Part shown: positions 9,580 to 16,170 of the stretch, in pieces
Position numbering within the stretch: position 1 is the first letter of the stretch
Layout of the letters: every line of letters begins with the position of its first letter
Program-made: the position numbers and the translations under genes
The notes under the pieces: generated by a model
What the model was told of the DNA's origin: nothing
Databases searched by the model: none
The model's input: only the letters and a program-made list of their open reading frames with translations
NCBI GenBank assembly: GCA_945906815.1
Contig: CAMDRT010000028.1
Span: forward strand, 1-58,410
Direction: 5' to 3'
From: Bordetella parapertussis
Lineage (GTDB): Bacteria; Pseudomonadota; Gammaproteobacteria; Burkholderiales; SG8-41
DNA: 58,410 nt

Positions 9580-9594
9580 GAGCGCCTAGCGCTC
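9580..9594. terminator. Hairpin overlapping the mtnA stop codon
   Basis: GAGCGC-CTA-GCGCTC is a perfect 6-bp stem between two convergent genes (carboxypeptidase and mtnA). Its last bases form part of the mtnA stop. Lacking a T-run, it is only a candidate bidirectional terminator. Confidence 0.35.
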
Positions 9595-10660
9595 AACTGC
9601 CGTTTCTAGGTTCAAGCAGCGCGCGCATCTTCGCACGGTCTGGCGCATACAGCACACCGCGTTCTGTGATCAACGCGGTTACCAATTCTGCGGGCGTGAC
9701 ATCGAATACCGGGTTGCGTACCGCTACACCCTCCGGCGCCCATTGCGTGTCGCCGTAGCCGGTCACTTCGCTGGCGGCGCGCTCCTCGAGGGGAATTTCG
9801 TCACCTGACAGCATAGCGGGGTCGAGTGTCGACAGCGGAGCGGCAACATAAAACGGAATGCCGTGGCGTCGTGCCAGCACCGCCACGCTGTAGGTGCCAA
9901 TCTTGTTTGCCACATCGCCGTTGGCGGCCACCCGATCGGCGCCGACAATCACCGCATCGATGTCGCCGCGACGCATCAGCAGCCCAGCAGCATTGTCAGC
10001 GATCAACGTTACCGGTATCCCGTCCTGCATCAGCTCCCACGCGGTGAGGCGCGCGCCTTGCAGGAAGGGTCGTGTTTCATCGGCGTAAACATGGATGCGC
10101 TTGCCAGCTGCGACCGCGGAACGGATGACACCCAACGCCGTGCCGTGGCCGGCAGTGGCCAGCGCACCGGCGTTGCAGTGCGTAAGCACCCGCATGGCGT
10201 CGCTGAGCAGCGCCGCGCCGTGCTGCCCCATGGCGCGGTTCAGACGCACGTCTTCCGCCGTGATGGCGTGGGCTTCGGCCAGCAAGGCGGCGGCCATCGC
10301 AGGCACCGCCGCAGTGCGCAGGGTGTCGAGTGTGGCGCGCATGCGCTGCAGCGCCCAAAACAGGTTGACCGCCGTGGGGCGGCTGGCGGCAAGCACGGCT
10401 ATGCCGAGTTCCACACCTGCAAGGAACACCGCGCGCGGTTGCGTGCGCAGCCGCAGCGCTTCCAGTGCCACGCCGTACGCTGCTGCGCAACCAATGGCCG
10501 GCGCACCGCGCACCACCATGCGCTGTATGCCATCGGCCACAGTGGCGGCGGAGTCATAGCGCAGGTAGGCGATGCTCACTGGCAATGCGCGCTGGTCGAG
10601 CATTTCCAGCGCACCGTCGTCCCAACGTAACGTATTGTATTTATTGGTTAATTTATTCAT
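9593..10660 (-). CDS. mtnA: S-methyl-5-thioribose-1-phosphate isomerase
   Basis: 355 residues of the eIF2B-like isomerase family. It carries RGAPAIGCAAAYG near the N-terminus, THCNAGALATAGHGTALGV with the catalytic cysteine, and VIVGADRVAANGDVANKIGTY with the catalytic aspartate. The enzyme turns 5-methylthioribose-1-phosphate into 5-methylthioribulose-1-phosphate in the methionine-salvage route. The start ATG (10658-10660) overlaps the stop of the upstream aldolase gene as TAATG, so the two are translationally coupled. None of the usual later enzymes (mtnB, mtnC, mtnD, mtnE) is in this window; the coupled aldolase suggests a different fate of the product. Confidence 0.93.
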   Translation of the reverse strand: MNKLTNKYNTLRWDDGALEMLDQRALPVSIAYLRYDSAATVADGIQRMVVRGAPAIGCAAAYGVALEALRLRTQPRAVFLAGVELGIAVLAASRPTAVNLFWALQRMRATLDTLRTAAVPAMAAALLAEAHAITAEDVRLNRAMGQHGAALLSDAMRVLTHCNAGALATAGHGTALGVIRSAVAAGKRIHVYADETRPFLQGARLTAWELMQDGIPVTLIADNAAGLLMRRGDIDAVIVGADRVAANGDVANKIGTYSVAVLARRHGIPFYVAAPLSTLDPAMLSGDEIPLEERAASEVTGYGDTQWAPEGVAVRNPVFDVTPAELVTALITERGVLYAPDRAKMRALLEPRNGS

Positions 10661-11841
10661 TAGGGATGTTGCCGCGCGGCGTAGCCGCCGTATTCGAACT
10701 CCGCCTGCGCGATTGCCGCCGGCGGCGCACAGCGATAGCGCCCATGCGCGCTGGCGCGGGTGATGACGGCGATGTCGTGTTGATACATTTCTGCCGCGAT
10801 CTGCGCACTGCGTGCGCTGCTGCCGAACGCGCACAGGCCGAATTGCGGATCAAGCACGATGCGCGGCGCAGCGTCGATCAGCGCGCTTGCCGCAGCACCC
10901 AGATGCTGATCGAGATAGGCGCGATAGTGCGCCGCATACGCATGCACATCGCGGCCCAGCAGCGGCACGCGTTTGGTATACACCGCATGCTGCGGCGTCG
11001 CCGGGCCTTGCTGGGAGATTTCAGCCACATCAGCGCGGCGCGCGAAAGCCATGCACTGCGCGTCGTTCACCACATGCATCACCAGCGCTGCGCCGGCCAC
11101 TGCATTAATCTCACGCTGTAGCTTGTCCAAGGCGGTGGCGTCAGGCATTGCCGCCGCCACGACGGCCGGCAGGATGTCCCACGCGTGGCGCGCACGCAGG
11201 TATTGCTCGGCACGCGTCACCAGTTCGATCATGTGTGCGTAAGATTCCTGCGCCGTGTCGCCAAATGCGACGATGCCGTGACAGGCCAGCACCAGACCGA
11301 TGGTGTGCTGCGTGCGGCGCGCATCGAACACCGCCATGCAGGCACGTGCCAGCGCGTGACCGGAATGGTGATACGGCACCAGCGGCGCGCTGTCGCCGTA
11401 GACCGCCGCATGCACGGCTACCATGTCCTGCACATTCATAGCAGCCAGCACGCTATCGGCGTGGGTGTGTTCGACAAAGCGCAACGGCAGCCCTGCGTGC
11501 AACAGCGTTTCGATCGAAGGCCGCGGCGCAGGCCGCCGTACCAGGCAGGCATCAAGCGCACGCATCATCTGCGCGTTGCCGAGGGCCTCCCGTTGCAGCA
11601 GGTGCAGCACGCCCTCGAGCCGTAGCGGCGTGAACGCGCCTTCATCGACAGCGGCCAGATCGCTGCCGGTGCCCTTGACGTAGAGCACGCGCGCGCCGCC
11701 TTCATCGCGCTTCACCGAGGTGTTACCGCCGCCGTGCAACACCAGCGAGTGGTCACCGCCCAGCAGCCGCGAGCTATAGGCGCGCAGCGCAAGTTCGCCC
11801 TCGCAGCTGGCCGCATCGGCTTCGTTCCACAGGCTTTGCAT
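10660..11841 (-). CDS. Class II aldolase/adducin-family protein coupled to mtnA
   Basis: 393 residues. The N-terminal part has SLVLHGGGNTSVK, the signature of the aldolase part of large rhamnulose-phosphate aldolase-type proteins, with zinc-ligand motifs EHTHADSVLA and LVLACHGIVAFGD. The C-terminal third (from about 280) continues the fold without the short-chain dehydrogenase seen in the bifunctional relatives. Class II aldolases cut sugar phosphates to dihydroxyacetone phosphate and an aldehyde. Its stop overlaps the mtnA start, so the likely substrate is the MtnA product 5-methylthioribulose-1-phosphate, yielding DHAP and 2-methylthioacetaldehyde as in the DHAP shunt known from Rhodospirillum rubrum and some E. 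coli; a dehydratase role (MtnB) is the alternative. The start at 11839-11841 is preferred because upstream codons lack family character. Confidence 0.8.
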   Translation of the reverse strand: MQSLWNEADAASCEGELALRAYSSRLLGGDHSLVLHGGGNTSVKRDEGGARVLYVKGTGSDLAAVDEGAFTPLRLEGVLHLLQREALGNAQMMRALDACLVRRPAPRPSIETLLHAGLPLRFVEHTHADSVLAAMNVQDMVAVHAAVYGDSAPLVPYHHSGHALARACMAVFDARRTQHTIGLVLACHGIVAFGDTAQESYAHMIELVTRAEQYLRARHAWDILPAVVAAAMPDATALDKLQREINAVAGAALVMHVVNDAQCMAFARRADVAEISQQGPATPQHAVYTKRVPLLGRDVHAYAAHYRAYLDQHLGAAASALIDAAPRIVLDPQFGLCAFGSSARSAQIAAEMYQHDIAVITRASAHGRYRCAPPAAIAQAEFEYGGYAARQHP

Positions 11842-11847
11842 GGGCTG

Positions 11848-11853
11848 ATTATA
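11848..11853 (-). promoter_or_regulatory. Candidate -10 box very close to the aldolase start
   Basis: On the minus strand TATAAT ends 6 bases before the aldolase ATG. Transcription would begin about at the ATG itself, giving a leaderless message. No good -35 box is visible at the expected distance. Confidence 0.4.
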
Positions 11854-12017
11854 GAGTGCCGGCTCCGGCTGTGAAACGGCGCAGGCGCGTGATATTCTCC
11901 GGGCCGCATCCGGTACAGCATGCGTAGCCGATTTGTTACGTGCGATTTCGACCGACGCGGGTGTCGCGGTCTGATTCTCTCGGGCGTCGGCGCCTACGCT
12001 CCTTGCGCACGCGTGCT

Positions 12018-12047
12018 GGTGCATTCTGGTGCAAGATGGTGTATTCT
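12018..12047 (+). promoter_or_regulatory. Three tandem 10-bp repeats, candidate RHH operator
   Basis: The units GGTGCATTCT, GGTGCAAGAT and GGTGTATTCT follow each other without gaps and end 6 bases before the ATG of the ribbon-helix-helix gene. Ribbon-helix-helix antitoxins bind arrays of short repeats about one helical turn apart, so this is a likely autoregulatory operator. TATTCT in the last unit could double as a -10 element. Confidence 0.6.
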
Positions 12048-12053
12048 AATTTC

Positions 12054-12311
12054 ATGTCGATAGCCGAAAAGACCGTCCGTCAGAGCGTAAGCCTCCCCAC
12101 GCGCGTCGCCCGCCGGGTGAAATCGCTGGCGAAAACCAGCGGCACCAGCGCCAACCGCATTATTGTTGATCTGATTGAGTGCGGTATTGCAGCCCGGGAG
12201 CAGGAAAGGAAACGCTTTTTCGATCTGGCCGACCGCCTTGTGCAATCCCGCGATGCAGTCGATCAGAAACGTCTCAAGGAAGAGCTGGCCCGACTGACCT
12301 TTGGTGAATAA
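12054..12311 (+). CDS. Ribbon-helix-helix (CopG-like) protein, putative antitoxin
   Basis: 85 residues starting MSIAEKTVRQSVSLP. The VRQSVSLPTRVARRVKSLA strand-helix and the following SGTSANRIIVDLIECGI helix fit a ribbon-helix-helix DNA-binding domain; the C-terminal half is a charged helix, the usual toxin-contact region of such antitoxins. An upstream in-frame ATG at 12036 would add six residues but lies within the repeat array, so 12054 is chosen. The next gene begins inside the stop codon (TAATG, sharing base 12311), the coupling typical of toxin-antitoxin operons. Autoregulation through the three 10-bp repeats just upstream is likely. Confidence 0.75.
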   Translation: MSIAEKTVRQSVSLPTRVARRVKSLAKTSGTSANRIIVDLIECGIAAREQERKRFFDLADRLVQSRDAVDQKRLKEELARLTFGE

Positions 12312-12553
12312 TGCCTACGATACAGTGGACCGGACTGCCTGCTGCGCTCCGCGACCATCTGTTTGACCGGCTGCGCGAACGCAAGATCACGGCAGAAGAC
12401 CTCTACCAGCTCAAAACGTGGAGAGAATCCGATCCCGATGCCCCCGACGGGCTCTGGTACAAGGACTTCGGTTCGTTCAAAATCTGTGGCGAGGGAAAAT
12501 ATCCGAAGACCTTCCTGCTCGCGGGCCAACCTGCTAAAGGTCAAAAACTCTGA
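12311..12553 (+). CDS. Unknown 80-residue partner of the RHH protein (putative toxin)
   Basis: A small soluble protein beginning MPTIQWTGLPAALRDHLFDRL and ending in a basic tail with PAKGQKL. It has a helical first half (LRDHLFDRLRERKITAEDLYQLKTW) and an aromatic, glycine-rich second half (GLWYKDFGSFKICGEG, YPKTFLL). I do not recognise a named toxin fold such as RelE, MazF, HipA or PIN. Its ATG overlaps the stop of the RHH gene by one base, which, with the operator-like repeats, is the reason to suspect a toxin. An accessory antitoxin-operon protein without toxicity is the alternative. Confidence 0.6.
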   Translation: MPTIQWTGLPAALRDHLFDRLRERKITAEDLYQLKTWRESDPDAPDGLWYKDFGSFKICGEGKYPKTFLLAGQPAKGQKL

Positions 12554-12652
12554 GAGCTTTCTTCAGGTCATCCGGTAGCCCTTGGAAATGGTGTGCGGTC
12601 CCTTTAACCGTCGTGTGTGTCCAAAGTCACCGTCGTGGAACATCAGCACGCA

Positions 12653-12720
12653 GGGCACAATTCCTATTATGCCGCATGGCTGCTTTGCAAATAGCATTCG
12701 GCGCAATAGGGATTGCGCCC
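12653..12720. repeat. Extragenic inverted repeat with 21-bp arms
   Basis: Arms 12653-12673 and 12700-12720 pair at 17 of 21 positions around a 26-base loop. The sequence resembles the common extragenic GGCGCAATAG..GCGCCCTACG repeats. The whole stretch 12554-12799 otherwise shows no convincing gene. Confidence 0.55.
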
Positions 12721-12799
12721 TACGCGGGCTACGTGACGCAACACCCCCCGGAATACGCTGCGCTTCTTCAGGGCTACGCACGCTGGCTACAGGTCAAAC

Positions 12800-13765
12800 T
12801 TATTGTGGTTGGATTTTCGTTGCGCGCACGATCTCGGCGTAGCGCCTGACTTCTTCCTGCACCAGTTTACGGAATTCGGCCGGGCTGCGTCCGTCGGTCT
12901 CGTAGCCGCCTTCAGTCATGTACTCCCGCACCTTCGGCACTTGCAGCGCTTTGTGAACTTCGGATTGGATTTTATCGGCAATCCGTGGGGGCGTTTTCGC
13001 GGGTGCAAACCAGCCGTGCCAGCCACCAATGATGTAGAACCCGGGGATCGCGGCTTCGGCGAGGGTCGGCACCTCCGGCAGCACCTTCCACCGCGTCTTG
13101 CCGGAAAATCCCAGCGCGCGCACCTTGCCCACCTTGATCTGCTGCACGGTAATTATCGGCGGAATCAGCATCACTTGCACCTCGCCGGCAAGCAGCGCGG
13201 TGAACGCCGGCGCAACGCCTTTGTAAGGCACGTGCGTCAGCGCTATGCCTGCCTTCATAGCGAAGAATTCGACTGCGAGATGCAAAGTGTTGCCAACCCC
13301 GGGCGAGCCATAGGCGAGTTGCTTATCCTTGTGCTTCGCCAGCGCGATCAATTCCGCTACCGATTGCGCCGGCACAGAGGGGTGGACCAGCAGCAGGTAG
13401 CCCTCTCCCAGCGCGAGATTGGTGACCGGCAAAAAGTCTTCAACCTGGTAAGGCAGTTTGCGGTAAACACTCGGATTGATCGCGAACGCAGCGGTCACGT
13501 GCAGCAGCGTGTAGCCGTCGGCGGCGGCCTTGGCCACGATCTCGGAGCCGATGATGCTGTTCGCGCCGCCGCGATTGTCGATGATGAAGGACTGTCCGAG
13601 TTGACGTTCCATTTCATGGGTCACCGCACGTGCGATGACATCCGACGTGCCGCCGGCCGGAAACGGCACCACTATGCGTAGCGGACGGCTCGGAAACGCC
13701 TGCCCGCTGGCGTGGGTCGCGACCAACGCGAGTGATGCCATCATCGAGATTGAGCAACGAAGCAT
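12800..13765 (-). CDS. Bug-family tripartite tricarboxylate-type binding protein
   Basis: 321 residues with a signal peptide cut near AHA/SGQA (MLRCSISMMASLALVATHASGQA), then the family start FPSRPLRIVVPFPAGGTSDVIAR, followed by IDNRGGANSIIGSE, the ADGYTLL loop, LTHVPYKG and LPEVPTLAEA. Bug proteins are periplasmic and bind small carboxylates or similar solutes, classically for a TctAB permease; no permease gene is in this window, so the partner is encoded elsewhere or the protein acts as a sensor partner. It is transcribed in the same direction as the alpha/beta hydrolase gene located 140 bp upstream of its start, so a two-gene unit is possible. Confidence 0.9.
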   Translation of the reverse strand: MLRCSISMMASLALVATHASGQAFPSRPLRIVVPFPAGGTSDVIARAVTHEMERQLGQSFIIDNRGGANSIIGSEIVAKAAADGYTLLHVTAAFAINPSVYRKLPYQVEDFLPVTNLALGEGYLLLVHPSVPAQSVAELIALAKHKDKQLAYGSPGVGNTLHLAVEFFAMKAGIALTHVPYKGVAPAFTALLAGEVQVMLIPPIITVQQIKVGKVRALGFSGKTRWKVLPEVPTLAEAAIPGFYIIGGWHGWFAPAKTPPRIADKIQSEVHKALQVPKVREYMTEGGYETDGRSPAEFRKLVQEEVRRYAEIVRATKIQPQ

Positions 13766-13905
13766 GCAGGATTCCAGCAGACTATCCAGCGTGTAGGAAA
13801 TCCAAAACCCCTTTATTACGAATAGCTAATCTATTCCCTCGCAGGCGCACAGTCAAACGCGTGAATTTTCAATCGCGATATGCGCTTTTCGGATAGCGCA
13901 CTGTT

Positions 13906-14991
13906 TTATCCCGCCAAAGGCAGTAACTTGCCATCTTTGTCGGACTGCAATTCTGCGTAGCGCTGCCCTTCCACCGTGCCCTGCGCCAGCCATTCCAGGG
14001 TCGCCTTATGCAATACAAATCGCACACGCTCGTATTGCATGAAGTGTGAGGCGCAGCCGACTTTCACGAACACGCGGTTGTCCATAGTCAAACCGCCCCA
14101 CGTCGGGTAGCGATTGACGTAGTTATCAAACTCTCCCAGCAGGCACAGCGTCGGCGCTTTAATGCTGCCGATGTTGGCGCGCCAGCCGTAGTTCATGCGA
14201 TTGGGCGCGCGCATGATGCCGCGGCCATCCGCGGTCCAGTGCGCGCCCAGGCCGTCTTCTTTCATCAGTGCCTGCCACATGATGTCGCGGATTTCGGGGT
14301 GCTCGATCTGGCCTTCGCTGCGGCAATCGTTGCGCCAGCGCTTTTCCATCAGCATGTCCCAGCTTTGCAGAATCATCGGCGCGCCGGGTTCGGGAAAAGG
14401 ATAGGGCTGCGTGTCGCTGGGGAAATACGGTGCGGGGCCGTAGAGCACCAGCTTGTCCACCTTGTCGGGATGCATCGCCGCAAAACCACCTGCGCGTGGT
14501 GTGCCGGTGGACCAGCCTATCATGCTGATGCGTTCAACGTGCCGCAAAGCCATGATAAACCTGACCACGGTTTCGACTTCATCGTGCTCGGTGCGGCTGG
14601 ACACCAGCTTAAACGGGTAGCGTGGCGCACATTTTTGTTTCAGCACATGCGGAATCAGATGGTGCTGTGACGCGGCATCCACATTGCACGGATCATCCAT
14701 CATCGGCTTGGGCGACGAGCCATAGGCGGTGTGCGTCATGGCGAATACATCATAGCCCGCGCGCGCCAGCACGCGCATGAAGCTGTAGTCCTCCTGGTAG
14801 TCGAGATCGTACGCCACATTGGATGGCGAAAATCCGCCGTGGACGAACAGCACGACGTGCGGCTGCTTACTCGCCGCCACCGCCGGTGCGACTTTTTCGC
14901 GCAAGTGCAAGCCCACGGTCTGGCCGAGGTTGGCGGGCACGGTGGATACATGCGTGACAAAACGGTCTATGGTGTGGATGTCGTTGTTCAT
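13906..14991 (-). CDS. Alpha/beta-fold hydrolase
   Basis: 361 residues starting MNNDIHTIDRFVTH. The catalytic elements of an alpha/beta hydrolase are visible: oxyanion-hole segment VVLFVHGGFSPS, nucleophile elbow GWSTG, the acid in LCLLGEFDNYVNR, and the histidine in GCASHFMQYE near the C-terminus. No signal peptide, so cytoplasmic. The substrate is unknown; an ester or amide hydrolase role fits the nearby catabolic genes. The frame is open 58 codons upstream, but those codons cross the divergent promoter and the start of the next Bug gene, so ATG 14989-14991 is chosen. A TAGAAT box lies 33 bases before it. Confidence 0.8.
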   Translation of the reverse strand: MNNDIHTIDRFVTHVSTVPANLGQTVGLHLREKVAPAVAASKQPHVVLFVHGGFSPSNVAYDLDYQEDYSFMRVLARAGYDVFAMTHTAYGSSPKPMMDDPCNVDAASQHHLIPHVLKQKCAPRYPFKLVSSRTEHDEVETVVRFIMALRHVERISMIGWSTGTPRAGGFAAMHPDKVDKLVLYGPAPYFPSDTQPYPFPEPGAPMILQSWDMLMEKRWRNDCRSEGQIEHPEIRDIMWQALMKEDGLGAHWTADGRGIMRAPNRMNYGWRANIGSIKAPTLCLLGEFDNYVNRYPTWGGLTMDNRVFVKVGCASHFMQYERVRFVLHKATLEWLAQGTVEGQRYAELQSDKDGKLLPLAG

Positions 14992-15023
14992 ATCGAGGCA
15001 GTGTTTGATAATTTCTCTTGAGT

Positions 15024-15029
15024 ATTCTA
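15024..15029 (-). promoter_or_regulatory. Candidate -10 box of the alpha/beta hydrolase gene
   Basis: TAGAAT on the minus strand, 33 bases before the hydrolase ATG, in the 89-bp gap between divergent genes. The -35 region is weak. Confidence 0.35.
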
Positions 15030-15053
15030 ATGGGCCACGCGGCCTGGTGCGGG

Positions 15054-15059
15054 TAAAAT
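15054..15059 (+). promoter_or_regulatory. Candidate -10 box of the Bug gene at 15081
   Basis: TAAAAT on the plus strand 21 bases before the ATG; a strong ribosome site CCGGAGG follows at 15069-15075. With the opposite TAGAAT box this makes a compact divergent promoter region. Confidence 0.35.
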
Positions 15060-15080
15060 CCCATTTCACCGGAGGTTCCG

Positions 15081-16055
15081 ATGCAGTCCATATTATTTCG
15101 CGTGCTGGCAGGGGTTGCAGGAGCGCTGATCTACACGCACGCGCACGCGCAACTCTATCCTGCAAAACAAATCCGCATCATCGTCGGCTTCGTGCCCGGC
15201 GGTGGCAGCGATTTTATTGCGCGCCTGGTGTCGGCAAAACTGAGCGACGTTTTCGGACGGCCGGTGCTGGTCGAAAACCGTCCCGGCGCCAGCGGCGCCA
15301 TCGCTACCGAGTGGGTGGCCAAAGCGCCCGCCGATGGCTACGCACTGTTGCTCGGCAGCGCCGGGCCGTTCAGCATACTGCCCGCGTTGTCGTCAAAAAT
15401 GCCGTACGAGGCACTCAAGGATTTTGATCCGGTCACGCTGGTGGTGATCATGCCTTTCGTTACCACCGTACACCCCTCACTACCGGTGAAAAACATCAAG
15501 GAACTCATCACCCTTGCGCGTGCGCGGCCGGGGCAGCTGAATTTCGGCTCGCCCGGCCACGGCAGCACCACGCATCTTTCCGGTGAAATGCTCAAGATGA
15601 TGGCGAAGATCGACCTGGTGCATGTGCCGTACAAGGGGGTGTCTGCCGCGATGGCGGATGCGATCGCGGGCCAGATCCAGATGCTGTCGGGCGATCTGAC
15701 CACGCTACTGCCGCAGGTGAAAAGCGGCAGGCTGCGCGCGCTCGCGGTCACCTCGGGCAAGCGCTCGACCCTGGCACCGGAAATTCCTACTATCGCCGAA
15801 GCCGGCGTGCCGGGCTATGACGCCAGCGGCTGGTTTGGCATGGTTGCACCCGCCGGCACGCCGCGCGCAGTGATCGAGCGGCTGAATGCGGAAATAGTGA
15901 AAGCCATCACCACCCCGGAATCACGCGAGCGGCTGGGCACGCTCGGCGGCGATGTGGTGGCGAATACGCCGACGGAGTTCGCTACCTTCATCCGCGCCGA
16001 TCATGCCAAGTGGGCGCGGTTGGTGGCGGCCACAGGATTGAGAGATAAACCGTAA
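15081..16055 (+). CDS. Bug-family periplasmic binding protein, divergent from hydrolase
   Basis: 324 residues with a signal peptide (MQSILFRVLAGVAGALIYTHAHA, cleavage AHA/QLYP). The mature part shows IRIIVGFVPGGGSDFIAR, VENRPGASGAIA, PADGYALLLGS, DLVHVPYKG and LAPEIPTIAEAGVPGYD. It is read away from the alpha/beta hydrolase, and the flavin reductase gene follows 115 bp downstream. The divergent hydrolase/Bug arrangement suggests that the solute it binds is the hydrolase substrate or a relative. No permease gene is adjacent. The GGAGG site 5 bases before ATG supports this start. Confidence 0.92.
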   Translation: MQSILFRVLAGVAGALIYTHAHAQLYPAKQIRIIVGFVPGGGSDFIARLVSAKLSDVFGRPVLVENRPGASGAIATEWVAKAPADGYALLLGSAGPFSILPALSSKMPYEALKDFDPVTLVVIMPFVTTVHPSLPVKNIKELITLARARPGQLNFGSPGHGSTTHLSGEMLKMMAKIDLVHVPYKGVSAAMADAIAGQIQMLSGDLTTLLPQVKSGRLRALAVTSGKRSTLAPEIPTIAEAGVPGYDASGWFGMVAPAGTPRAVIERLNAEIVKAITTPESRERLGTLGGDVVANTPTEFATFIRADHAKWARLVAATGLRDKP

Positions 16056-16080
16056 GTCTTTGTAATTCAAAAATTTATTT

Positions 16081-16152
16081 AACCACGGATGAACACAGAT
16101 AAACACAGATAACGCCGCTCCAACTTGTATTTGTCTGTGTTCATCTGTGGTT
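16081..16152. repeat. Inverted repeat between Bug and flavin reductase genes
   Basis: Arms 16081-16100 (AACCACGGATGAACACAGAT) and 16133-16152 pair at 18 of 20 positions. It resembles dispersed extragenic repeats of the ACCACGGATGAACACAG type and may form a large hairpin that limits read-through. Confidence 0.65.
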
Positions 16153-16170
16153 CAAAACGCCTTTTAAATC

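Noticed and set aside
9863..10630. 255-codon frame antisense to mtnA
   Set aside because: Shadow frame, no motifs, no ribosome site.
12582..12849. Two short overlapping frames (78-86 codons) after the RHH module
   Set aside because: They cover an extragenic inverted repeat and have no ribosome site or family likeness.
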